Shown here: positions 1-5,738 of the stretch, piece by piece
Layout of the letters: the number at the start of each line of letters is the position of its first letter
Position numbering within the stretch: the first letter of the stretch is position 1
Assembly (NCBI GenBank): GCA_021784995.1
Contig: JAJYHA010000257.1
Span: 1 to 5,738, forward strand
DNA from: Myxococcales bacterium
GTDB lineage: Bacteria; Myxococcota; Myxococcia; Myxococcales; Anaeromyxobacteraceae
Direction: 5' to 3'
DNA length: 5,738 nucleotides
Translations under genes and position numbers: made by a program
Notes under the pieces: model-generated
The model's input: the letters and a program-made list of their open reading frames with translations, nothing else
Told to the model about the DNA's origin: nothing
The model's database searches: none

Positions 1-44
1 TCGTGCAGGAGCACGTTCGTGTCGAGGATGAAGTTCTTCTTCAA
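1..44 (-). CDS. PhoH-like protein with N-terminal PIN domain (5' end only, runs off the left edge)
   Basis: Reading the minus strand from a TTG at 44-42 gives (M)KKNFILDTNVLLH followed by a partial Asp/Glu codon. This is the typical opening of PhoH-like ATPases that carry an N-terminal PIN nuclease-type domain: the LDTNVLL strand contains the first conserved acidic metal ligand (the D of LDTN). Only about 14 codons are visible, so the PhoH ATPase part is inferred from family resemblance and cannot be seen. A TTG start is chosen because GGAG (57-54) lies nine bases upstream, the residues upstream in the same frame (Pro/Arg/His-rich) look non-coding, and PIN domains start right at this motif. 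The gene follows the diguanylate cyclase stop by 69 bp on the same strand and could be co-transcribed. The alternative is a stand-alone PIN (VapC-like) toxin, though the KKNFILDTNVLLH wording favours the PhoH-like family. Confidence 0.7.
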   Translation of the reverse strand, partial: MKKNFILDTNVLLH

Positions 45-53
45 GTGGCGCGG

Positions 54-57
54 CTCC
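54..57 (-). promoter_or_regulatory. Ribosome binding site for the PhoH/PIN gene
   Basis: GGAG on the minus strand, nine bases before the TTG at 44-42. It supports the unusual TTG start, since no ATG or GTG lies close upstream in this frame at a position that matches the PIN-domain start. Confidence 0.45.
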
Positions 58-113
58 GGGCGGGGGTGGCGACGCCCGTGGATCCTAGCAGGGCCCGCTG
101 ACTCGCGCCCTCG

Positions 114-2447
114 CTAGCGCCGGCCCGGCGTGCCCAGCGCGACCGTCCGGTTCCGGCCGTGGCGCTTGGCGTGGTAGAGGCCGCCGTCCGCGCGCTCGAC
201 CAGCTGCGCATGGGTCGTCGCGTCGCCGGGGAAGGTCGCCACGCCGATCGAGAGCGTCACCCGCAGCTCTCCCTGCTCGGTGCGGAAGAGCGCCCGCCCC
301 ACCTTGTCGCGGATGCGCTCCGCGGTGCGGAGGGCGCCCTCGAGGTCGGTCTCCGGCATGACGAGCGCGAACTCCTCGCCGCCGTAGCGCGCCGCCACGT
401 CCGTGGTCCGCGCCTCACGCTGCAGGATGCGGGCGACCTGCTGCAGCACCACGTCGCCCACCGGGTGCCCGTAGGTGTCGTTCACCGCCTTGAAGTGGTC
501 GATGTCGGTGAGGAGCAGCGAGACCTGCTTGCCGTAGCGCTGCGCCGCGGCCAGGTGATCGGCCAGGCGCGCCTGGAAGGAGCGGTGGTTCACCAGCCCC
601 GTGAGCCCGTCGGTGGTGGCCAGGCGTTCGGTGGCCTCGAAGAGCCGCGCGCGCAGGATCGAGTCGCCCGCCTGGAGCGCGACCGCCTCGAGCTGGCGCA
701 CCGCCTCGCGCCCGTAGGCCTCCGGCGCCGTCGCGCCGACCACCAGCGTCCCCAGCACCGCCTCGCCGGCCCGGAGCGGGAGCACCTTCAGGGAGGCGAG
801 CCCCTTCACGCAGGTGGCGTCGTCGAACACCACCGCCTCGCGCGGGTCGAGCGCCTTGGCCGGGAGCGAGGAGCCCAGCCGCACGGCGCACGCGACCAGC
901 CCGCCGTTGTCGGGGAACTCCTTGCCCTCCAGCTCGCCCGCCGTCCGCAGCCCGCCGGGCCCGGCGTCGGCGCCGCCGCCCGCCAGCACCGCCCGCACGA
1001 CCCGGTGGCGCGCCTCCCGCCCCTCGCCCTCGGCCAGCGTCAGCGCGGCGAAGTCGACGGGGACCATCCCCGCCGCCACCGCCAGGACGGCGTCGAAGAC
1101 GTCGCGCGGCTTGGCGGTCTTGTTGAGCCGCTCCATCGCCTGGTAGAAGCGCTCCTGCTCGGCCCGCATCAGGCGGCCGTCGCGGAGGAGCCGCTCGGCG
1201 GCCGCGGCGCGGGCGAGCTCGGTGGCGATCTTGGCGAGCAGCTGCTCGTCCTCCGGCCCGAACGGCGTCTCCTCGTCCCGGTCCACCAGCACCACGCCCC
1301 GCAGGTGCCCGCCGACGCGGGCCCGCAGCGGCACCGCCAGCAGCGCCTTCGGGCGGGCGCCGTCGAGGTAGTGGTTCGCCGATCGGACGTCGCCGTGCAG
1401 GCGGAGCGCGGCGCACCGCTTCACCACCACGCCCGGCGGCCCCTCGCCCGCCGGGAGCCGCTCGGCCACGCAGTCGCTGGCGGAGCGGCACTCCCACAGC
1501 CGCAGCTCGCGATCGTCCTCGCTGAGCAGCCACACCGCGGCCGTCCGGGCGTGGAAGGCTGCCTCGGCCACCTCGAGCAGGCCTCGCGCGGCGGCGTCGG
1601 TCTCGAGGACCGCCGCCTCGGCCAGCCGGTCCGTGGCCTCCCCCTCGACCACCTCGCCCGAGGCGGCGAGGAGGCGGAGCTGCCGCGCGCGCTCGTCGAG
1701 CTCGCGGCGGCGCCGCTCCAGGGCGGCCCGCTCGGCCCGGCGGCCGGCCGCGATCCGGGCCCCCAGGATGCCGTGGTACAGGCCCGCGAAGCCGAGGACG
1801 AGGGCGGCGTGCACGGCCGGGCCGGCGGCCTGGCGCGGATCGGCGCCGCGGAGCCACCAGAGCGCCGCCTCGAAGAGGACCGTCGCCGCGGCGAGCGCCA
1901 CCCCGGGCGTCCGCGGGAGCAGCGAGACCAGCGCCGCCACCGCGAGGTACACCAGCGCGTGGAGCGGCGCGTCGCCGGGTACGGGCAGCGCCCGCGAGAG
2001 CTCCGAGGCGGTGAACGCGGCGACCAGGGCCAGGGCCCCGAGCTCCAGCTCCTGCCGCGTGGACGAGGCCCTCCCGGCGCGGGCCCGGGCCAGCCGCCGC
2101 CACCCCACCGCCACCGTCGTCCCGAGCAGCGGCGCGCTCGTGGCGATCCAGGCGGGGCCTGGCGGCGTGGTCCGGTAGAAGCCGCAGGCCACGAGCCCGG
2201 CGCCGGCCGCGGCGACGGCGCCCGGGAGGCCGCGCAGCAGGAGCCGCCGCAGGCGCCGACGCGCCGGCGGGCCCAGGAGCCCGCCGTCCGACACCAGCTC
2301 CGCGTAGAGCGAGACCAGCAGGGGTCGCCCTCGCTGCTCCGAGAGCTGGCCGCGCGTCTCCCGCGCGCTCCCGATCCGGGCGCGCTCCGGGCGGCTCTCC
2401 GCCGCCGGCGCGGGGAGCGCGCTCGCCTCCGCAGGGCGCGGCGTCAC
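114..2447 (-). CDS. Membrane diguanylate cyclase: six predicted TM helices, two GAF-like domains, GGDEF domain
   Basis: Predicted to make cyclic di-GMP from two GTP at the inner membrane. A basic, Pro/Ala-rich N-terminal region (1-70) is followed by about six hydrophobic segments (near 73-90, 98-115, 134-152, 161-177, 180-198, 207-228) and a charged, probably coiled-coil linker (231-262). Two GAF-like sensory regions follow (about 280-420, with AVPLRARV and GVVLVD; about 447-600, weaker). The GGDEF domain spans about 609-772: DGLTGLVNHR at 613-622, TDIDHFKAVNDTYGH with metal-binding Asp (647-661), active-site GGEEF at 689-693, and inhibitory-site RTTD at 680-683, exactly five residues before GGEEF. 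It should therefore be catalytically active and product-inhibited. The usual ALY near the C-terminus reads GLY (ADGGLYHAK). The GTG start overlaps the ftsB stop (GTGA) and has GAGG seven bases upstream. A GTG at codon 52 is a weaker alternative start. The signal sensed by the membrane and GAF parts is unknown. Confidence 0.93.
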   Translation of the reverse strand: MTPRPAEASALPAPAAESRPERARIGSARETRGQLSEQRGRPLLVSLYAELVSDGGLLGPPARRRLRRLLLRGLPGAVAAAGAGLVACGFYRTTPPGPAWIATSAPLLGTTVAVGWRRLARARAGRASSTRQELELGALALVAAFTASELSRALPVPGDAPLHALVYLAVAALVSLLPRTPGVALAAATVLFEAALWWLRGADPRQAAGPAVHAALVLGFAGLYHGILGARIAAGRRAERAALERRRRELDERARQLRLLAASGEVVEGEATDRLAEAAVLETDAAARGLLEVAEAAFHARTAAVWLLSEDDRELRLWECRSASDCVAERLPAGEGPPGVVVKRCAALRLHGDVRSANHYLDGARPKALLAVPLRARVGGHLRGVVLVDRDEETPFGPEDEQLLAKIATELARAAAAERLLRDGRLMRAEQERFYQAMERLNKTAKPRDVFDAVLAVAAGMVPVDFAALTLAEGEGREARHRVVRAVLAGGGADAGPGGLRTAGELEGKEFPDNGGLVACAVRLGSSLPAKALDPREAVVFDDATCVKGLASLKVLPLRAGEAVLGTLVVGATAPEAYGREAVRQLEAVALQAGDSILRARLFEATERLATTDGLTGLVNHRSFQARLADHLAAAQRYGKQVSLLLTDIDHFKAVNDTYGHPVGDVVLQQVARILQREARTTDVAARYGGEEFALVMPETDLEGALRTAERIRDKVGRALFRTEQGELRVTLSIGVATFPGDATTHAQLVERADGGLYHAKRHGRNRTVALGTPGRR

Positions 2448-2734
2448 GGGGGAGCCTCGTCGAGCTTGTAGACGAGCTCGCCCGGCTTAACGTACCCGAG
2501 CTCCTCGCGCGCCGCGCGCTCCACCGCGGCCGGATCGCCCTGCAGCGCCTTCACCTCGCGTCGGAGCTGGACGACGCGCTGCTCCAGGGCGGCGTTCTCC
2601 CGCTCGAGCCGCGCCACCTCGCGCTCGTTGCGCAGCGCCTTGCGCAGGCCGCCCGGATCGGCGAGCGACAAGCCCAGCAGCGCCAGGACGATGGCGGCGT
2701 GACGGAGGGCGGCTCGTCGTTCCAGGAGCGGCAT
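2444..2734 (-). CDS. ftsB: FtsB/DivIC-type septum formation initiator protein
   Basis: A 96-residue bitopic membrane protein of the FtsB/DivIC family, which in other bacteria joins FtsL and FtsQ to activate septal cell-wall synthesis. A short cytoplasmic basic N-terminus (LERRAALRH) leads to one hydrophobic helix (about 12-25), then a charged leucine-containing coiled coil (about 33-65, LERENAALEQRVVQLRREV), then the family's closing motif AREELGYVKPGELVYKL (75-91). Length, layout and closing motif all fit. The ATG at 2734-2732 is chosen because it gives the normal family length with the helix near the N-terminus. The same frame is open back to 2923, but that extra 63-residue stretch is Pro/Ala/Arg-rich, unlike the family, and would run into the emrA 3' end. 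No strong Shine-Dalgarno is seen before this ATG. The TGA stop overlaps the GTG start of the downstream diguanylate cyclase. The symbol rests on family, as synteny with eno or other usual ftsB neighbours is not visible. Confidence 0.87.
   Translation of the reverse strand: MPLLERRAALRHAAIVLALLGLSLADPGGLRKALRNEREVARLERENAALEQRVVQLRREVKALQGDPAAVERAAREELGYVKPGELVYKLDEAPP
2455..2458 (-). promoter_or_regulatory. Ribosome binding site inside the end of ftsB, for the diguanylate cyclase
   Basis: GAGG on the minus strand ends seven bases before the GTG at 2447-2445. It lies in the last codons of the upstream septum protein gene and, with the GTGA stop/start overlap, supports the GTG start and translational coupling. 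Confidence 0.5.
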
Positions 2735-2788
2735 GCGCGGGGCGCCGGGGACGCCGGCTCCGACGCTAGCAGCCGCAATCGCCCCCGC

Positions 2789-2824
2789 AAGAAAACGGGC
2801 GGTCGGCGCACATCCGGCGCCGAC
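2789..2824 (-). terminator. Possible Rho-independent terminator after emrA
   Basis: On the minus strand, 24 bases past the emrA stop, a perfect 8-bp inverted repeat (GTCGGCGC / GCGCCGAC, 2824-2817 and 2809-2802) with a 7-base loop is followed, after six GC bases, by TTTTCTT (2795-2789). The T run is the only one in the gap and stands out in such GC-rich DNA. The six-base spacer between stem and T run is longer than ideal, and stems of this length occur by chance in GC-rich sequence. If real, it separates the efflux genes from ftsB and its neighbour. The rest of the 113-bp gap (2735-2847) holds only a poor promoter-like pair, TTGCGG (2790-2785) and TAGCGT (2768-2763), 16 bases apart. Confidence 0.33.
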
Positions 2825-2847
2825 GGCGGGGGATGTGGGACGACGCG

Positions 2848-4131
2848 CTACGGCCGCGTGTGCACGGTGACGTCGGCCGAGAGGCCCGCCCGCAGGGCGA
2901 GGTCCCGGGGCGGCCGGTCCCACGCGATGCGCACCGGCACGCGCTCGACCACCTTGACGAAGTTCCCCGAGGCGTTGTCGGGCGGCAGCAGCGAGAAGCG
3001 GGCGCCGGTGCCCCCCGAGATGCTCTCCACGCGCCCGCGGAGCGTGCGCCCGCCGTAGGCGTCGATCCGGACGTCGGCGCGCTGGCCGGCGCGCATGGCG
3101 CCCACCTGCGTCTCCTTGAAGTTGGCGACCACGTAGGTGGCGGTCGGCACCAGCTCCGCGAAGGGCTGCGCCGCCGCGACCAGCTGCCCCTCGCGGGCCG
3201 TCAGCTTCGAGATCTCCCCGTCCGCGGGCGCCGTCACCTGCGTGTAGGAGAGCTGCAACCGGGCCAGGTCGAGGGCGGCCTGCGCGCTCTTCACCCGGGC
3301 GTGCGCCAGGTCCGCGCCGGCGTGCGCCGCGTCGATCTGCGCGCCGATGGGGGCGCTCTGGTCGAGCCGGCCCCGCGCCTCCCCCACCCGCCCCTGGGCC
3401 GATCGGCGCGCCTCCTCGGCGGCCGCGAGCTGCGCCCGCGCCGCCGCCACGCCGGCGTCGGCGGCGTCGGCCGCGGCCTGGAACGTGTCGAGCTGGGCCT
3501 GCGGGATGGCGTCCCCGGCCCGGAGCTGCCGCGCGCGGCCGAGGTCGGCCGTGGCCTTGCGCGCCTCCGCCTCGGCGCGGCGCACCGTCGCCCGCGCGGC
3601 CAGGATCTGCGCGTCGGCCCCCTGGAGCGCCGCGGCGCTGGAGGAGACCGCGGCCCGGGCGCCGGCGAACCCGCCCCGCGCCGTCGCCTCCACCACCTGC
3701 ACCTGCGCGTCGGCCGCGGCGGCCTCGGCGGTGGCGGTGGCCAGCTCGGCCTCGGCCTGGCGCACGCGCGCCTCGTGGTCGGCCGGATCGAGGACCAGGA
3801 GGAGCTCGCCCTTCCGCACCTCCTGGTTCTCCTGCACCGCGACCCGGACCCCCGCGCCCGCCACGCGCGGCGCGACCGGCACCACGTCGGCCTCCACCTG
3901 CGCGTCGTCGGTCTCCTGGTCGCCCCGCGTGAGCAGCAGGTGGACGCCCAGCGCCGCCACGGCGAGGGCCGCCGCCGCGCCGCCGGCGAGGAGGACGCGC
4001 CGCCGTCGCGCGCCCGGCGGCGCGGGCTCGTTGGCGGGCCGCGCCGGCTCGGGGGCCCCGGGTGCCGGCTCGGCCTCCTGGATCGGCCGGAGCACGGCCG
4101 CTTCGTCCTGGGGGTGGGGAGGAGGGGCCAT
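2848..4131 (-). CDS. emrA: HlyD-family membrane fusion protein of an EmrAB-type efflux pump
   Basis: A 427-residue periplasmic adaptor that normally links an inner-membrane DHA2/EmrB transporter to an outer-membrane channel, so that substrates are pumped straight out of the cell. The layout is complete: a Pro/Ala-rich cytoplasmic tail (1-40), a basic ARRRR stop-transfer cluster, one membrane helix (about 46-67), the first lipoyl half with TDDAQVEADVVPVAPRVAG (74-92) and NQEVRKGELLLVLDP, a long alanine-rich coiled-coil hairpin (about 118-295), the second lipoyl half (SYTQVTAPADGEISKL, 295-310; REGQLV), and the beta-barrel region with FKETQ (338-342), GQRADVRIDAYGGRTLRG and the EmrA-like ISGGTGARFSLLPPDNASGN (371-390). 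The ATG lies two bases past the stop of the transporter remnant, with GGAG eight bases upstream, so the two were an operon. The adaptor is intact but its partner and original promoter are lost, so expression here is doubtful. Substrate cannot be read from the sequence. Confidence 0.93.
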   Translation of the reverse strand: MAPPPHPQDEAAVLRPIQEAEPAPGAPEPARPANEPAPPGARRRRVLLAGGAAAALAVAALGVHLLLTRGDQETDDAQVEADVVPVAPRVAGAGVRVAVQENQEVRKGELLLVLDPADHEARVRQAEAELATATAEAAAADAQVQVVEATARGGFAGARAAVSSSAAALQGADAQILAARATVRRAEAEARKATADLGRARQLRAGDAIPQAQLDTFQAAADAADAGVAAARAQLAAAEEARRSAQGRVGEARGRLDQSAPIGAQIDAAHAGADLAHARVKSAQAALDLARLQLSYTQVTAPADGEISKLTAREGQLVAAAQPFAELVPTATYVVANFKETQVGAMRAGQRADVRIDAYGGRTLRGRVESISGGTGARFSLLPPDNASGNFVKVVERVPVRIAWDRPPRDLALRAGLSADVTVHTRP

Positions 4132-4133
4132 GG

Positions 4134-4760
4134 TCAGATCTCCACGTCCACGTGCCGCCCGCCGCCGCCGTGACGGGTGGCCGGGTTGACCTTCAGCAGG
4201 AGGAGGAGCGGCAGGACGCACAGGAAGAGGAGCGCCGAGACGAGGAACGTCTTCTCGAAGGAGAGCGTCGCCGCCTGCTGCGCGACCTGGCCGTCGAGGG
4301 CCGCCAGCGCCGCGCCGCGCGCCGTGGTGGCGTCGAACCCGCCGCGCGCGGCCAGCGCCGCCTGGAGCTGCGCGAGGCGCTGCCCGACGGCGGGGTTCAC
4401 CGGGCTCAGGTGCGCCACCAGCGCGTGGCGTGCCTCCGCCTGGTAGTTCGACAGGAGGGTGGCGAAGACGGCCAGCCCGACGGACCCGCCCACCTGGCGC
4501 AGGAGCGAGTTGAGGCCGGTCGCGTCGGTGAGCCGCGTCCGCGGCACGTGCGAGAGGGCGGCGGTGGTCAGCGGCACGAAGAGGAAGCTGAAGCCCAGGC
4601 CCTGCGTCAGGATGGCGTGCACGATGCCCGCCGAGGAGGTCTGGAGCGTGACGTGGGAGAGGTCGTAGGCGCCCCACCCGACGAAGAGCACGCCGATGGC
4701 GACCAGGACGCGCGGAGAGACGTGGTTGTAGAGCTTCCCCACCACGGGCGTCACGGCCAT
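4134..4760 (-). pseudogene. emrB: C-terminal remnant of a DHA2-family (EmrB-type) MFS drug transporter
   Basis: About 208 residues from the C-terminal part of a 14-helix proton-driven exporter; intact relatives are around 500 residues or more. Seen here are the PVVGKLYNHVSPR loop (5-17), hydrophobic helices near 18-34, 48-69 and 90-104, the family-typical GLNSLLRQVGGSVGLAVFATLL stretch (82-103), a long polar loop (105-167) and a last helix (about 170-190) ending in a short Gly/His tail. Missing are the first ten or so helices, including the region that holds the antiporter motif of helix 5, so it should not transport. The homology stops at about 4763, where the plus-strand transposase begins. 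The frame stays open on the minus strand up to 5636, but that 290-odd-residue extension is only the antisense of the transposase, has no membrane character and should not be counted as protein. An ATG at 4760-4758 happens to lie at the break. The stop is two bases before emrA. Confidence 0.85.
4140..4143 (-). promoter_or_regulatory. Ribosome binding site for emrA
   Basis: GGAG on the minus strand, eight bases before the ATG at 4131-4129, located in the final codons of the transporter remnant. It fixes the emrA start and shows the two genes were translated from one message. Confidence 0.55.
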
Positions 4761-4776
4761 CGTGCCGTGCCCGTCG
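4758..4776. other. Breakpoint joining the transporter remnant to the truncated IS66 transposase
   Basis: To the left, the minus strand reads transporter (MAVTPVVGKLYNHV) up to about 4763. To the right, the plus strand reads like an IS66 transposase from about 4776 (IDRELMAPVPSLCPDCGG). Both genes lack their N-terminal parts at this point. No terminal inverted repeat or target-site duplication is recognisable at the join. The exact base cannot be placed from one sequence. The break is either a rearrangement or deletion after IS insertion, or an assembly join. Confidence 0.6.
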
Positions 4777-5738
4777 GTCCGATCGACCGGGAGCTCATGG
4801 CTCCCGTGCCGTCCTTGTGCCCGGACTGTGGTGGTGAGGTCGAGCACGTCCGGGATGCCGAGCAGTTCTCCTGCGAGCTGCCCGACGCCCGGCCCGTGCT
4901 CACCCGGTTCACCGTCGGGGTCGGGCGCTGTACCCGGTGCAAGAAGCGGGTCCAGGGAAGGCACCCCGAGCAGACCGGAGACGCCCTCGGGGCTGCTGCC
5001 AGCCAGCTCGGCCCCCGTGCCAGAGGTCTTGCCACCTGGCTGCACTACGCGCTCGGCCTGAGTTTCGCCAAGACCGCCCAGGTGCTCTCCCAGCTCGGGG
5101 TGCCCGTCACCGCCGGTGCGCTGTCTTCTGGTGCCCAGGCAACGAGCACCGACCTCGTCCCGGTCCAGCAGGCGATCGTGAAGAAGCTGAACGGCGCAGC
5201 GATGGTGGTGATGGACGAGACCGGCTGGCGGGTCGGTGGCGAGGGTACCTGGCTGTGGACGGCGACCTCGAAGGAGGCGACGGCCTACAACGTGGCCGAG
5301 GGGCGGGGCTTCGAGGCGGCCACCGTGCTCCTCGCAGAGGACTACGACGGCACGTTGGTGCGTGACGGCTGGGTCGTCTACCGCAGCTACGAGCACGCTT
5401 CCCACCAGACCTGCATCGCCCACCTGCTCCGCCGGTGCATCGAGATGGAGACCGACCTGCCGGACTGGGCGAGGGGCACACCCCGTCAGGTGAAGGAGAT
5501 CCTGCTCGCCGCCCTCGACGCCCGGGAGCTGTCCACGCGCAAGCGCAGGGCCGTGGCCGACGATCTGGCCGAACGGATCGGACTGCTGGCCGAAGCCGCC
5601 CACCCCCACGACGCCAACCGCCGCCTGATCAAGCACCTGGTGAACGAAGCCGACGCCCTCTTCACCTTCCTCGACAACCCCGACGTCGACGCCACCAACT
5701 GGCGGGGCGAGCAGGCCATCCGCCCCGCGGTCGTGAAC
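4764..5738 (+). mobile_element. IS66-family insertion sequence, partial at both ends
   Basis: The stretch is identified as IS66-like through its transposase. The left terminal inverted repeat, any accessory tnpA/tnpB genes and the 5' part of the transposase gene are absent at the breakpoint, and the right end lies beyond the window. Codons such as GGT, GCT, TCT, TTG, AGT, AGA and GAA are noticeably commoner here than in the efflux and division genes, consistent with a foreign origin. Confidence 0.75.
4797..5738 (+). CDS. IS66-family DDE transposase (TnpC-like), N-terminally truncated and running off the right edge
   Basis: The frame is open from before the breakpoint to the window end. From the ATG at 4797 it reads 314 residues. 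A zinc-finger region has CPDC (8-11) and CTRC (45-48). The DDE catalytic core shows the first Asp in VVMDETGWRVGG (D140), the second in VRDGWVVYRSYEHASHQTC (D190), the conserved CIAHLLRR (206-213), and the third acid in NWRGEQAIRP (E305), so all three catalytic residues are present. IS66 transposases normally have roughly 100 or more further N-terminal residues (a coiled coil and a basic linker) before the zinc finger. These are missing, and residues just upstream (GPIDREL) still resemble the family, so the natural start has been cut off. A GTG at 4767 is the other possible start. Only a weak GGAG, too close at three bases, precedes the ATG. Probably inactive as it stands; the C-terminal part lies outside the window. 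Confidence 0.87.
   Translation, partial: MAPVPSLCPDCGGEVEHVRDAEQFSCELPDARPVLTRFTVGVGRCTRCKKRVQGRHPEQTGDALGAAASQLGPRARGLATWLHYALGLSFAKTAQVLSQLGVPVTAGALSSGAQATSTDLVPVQQAIVKKLNGAAMVVMDETGWRVGGEGTWLWTATSKEATAYNVAEGRGFEAATVLLAEDYDGTLVRDGWVVYRSYEHASHQTCIAHLLRRCIEMETDLPDWARGTPRQVKEILLAALDARELSTRKRRAVADDLAERIGLLAEAAHPHDANRRLIKHLVNEADALFTFLDNPDVDATNWRGEQAIRPAVVN

Noticed and set aside
45..113. Possible terminator between the cyclase and the PhoH/PIN gene
   Set aside because: There is an imperfect GGGCCC-centred palindrome near 88-100 but no T tract on the minus strand and no strong stem, so it is not supported.
159..2471. A 770-codon plus-strand open frame opposite the diguanylate cyclase
   Set aside because: It is rich in Arg, Gly, Pro, His and Ala with no recognisable domain, and mirrors the codon structure of the minus-strand cyclase. 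Long antisense frames are expected at this GC content.
2763..2790. Promoter for ftsB (TTGCGG and TAGCGT, 16 bases apart)
   Set aside because: Only about three of six bases match the consensus in each box. Such pairs occur by chance, so it is mentioned only within the terminator entry.
2735..2923. Upstream extension of the FtsB-type gene to an earlier start at 2923
   Set aside because: The added 63 residues are Pro/Ala/Arg-rich, overlap the emrA 3' end and do not fit the family's length or the near-N-terminal membrane helix.
3420..3480. Short GGCGTCGGC-type direct repeats
   Set aside because: They encode Ala/Asp-rich coiled coil of the adaptor protein and reflect biased codon use, not an independent repeat element.
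2833..4173. A 446-codon plus-strand open frame opposite emrA
   Set aside because: It has low-complexity Arg/Gly/His/Leu composition and no motifs. The opposite strand encodes a complete, recognisable HlyD-family protein.
4744..4800. IS66 terminal inverted repeat or target duplication at the break
   Set aside because: The plus strand already encodes transposase-like residues within about 15 bases of the transporter homology, leaving no room for an IS end.

Overview
The window is extremely GC-rich bacterial DNA. Gene content and order suggest a deltaproteobacterial or myxobacterial genome, possibly Anaeromyxobacter-like: an FtsB-type division protein, a membrane diguanylate cyclase, a PhoH/PIN-type gene and a tightly packed EmrAB-type pump. 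That placement is inference; no rRNA or tRNA is present to support it.

From right to left, most genes lie on the minus strand. Positions 4134-4760 hold the C-terminal part of a DHA2/EmrB major facilitator transporter whose N-terminal half is missing. Two bases after its stop starts an intact HlyD/EmrA membrane-fusion (adaptor) protein (2848-4131). A 113-bp gap with a hairpin and short T tract separates this from a short FtsB/DivIC-type septum protein (2444-2734). The FtsB stop overlaps the GTG start of a 777-residue diguanylate cyclase with six predicted membrane helices, two GAF-like regions and an intact GGEEF site (114-2447). After 69 bp, at the left edge, come the first 14 or so codons of a gene that reads like the N-terminal PIN domain of a PhoH-like ATPase (1-44).

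The right end (about 4764-5738) is different in kind. It carries a plus-strand IS66-family transposase that lacks its N-terminal part and runs off the window. Its zinc finger and its catalytic D, D and E residues are all present. Its codon use is visibly less GC-extreme than the genes to the left. The transposase and the transporter are both truncated at the same point, near 4764, head to head, with no recognisable inverted repeat. A simple IS insertion would not give this arrangement. It implies insertion followed by deletion, another rearrangement, or a chimeric assembly join.

Functionally there are two blocks: a drug or metabolite efflux pair (adaptor intact, pump destroyed), and a division / cyclic-di-GMP pair that is translationally coupled. 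I found no convincing previously undescribed system. The points most worth checking are the double-truncated junction and the ftsB-diguanylate cyclase coupling.
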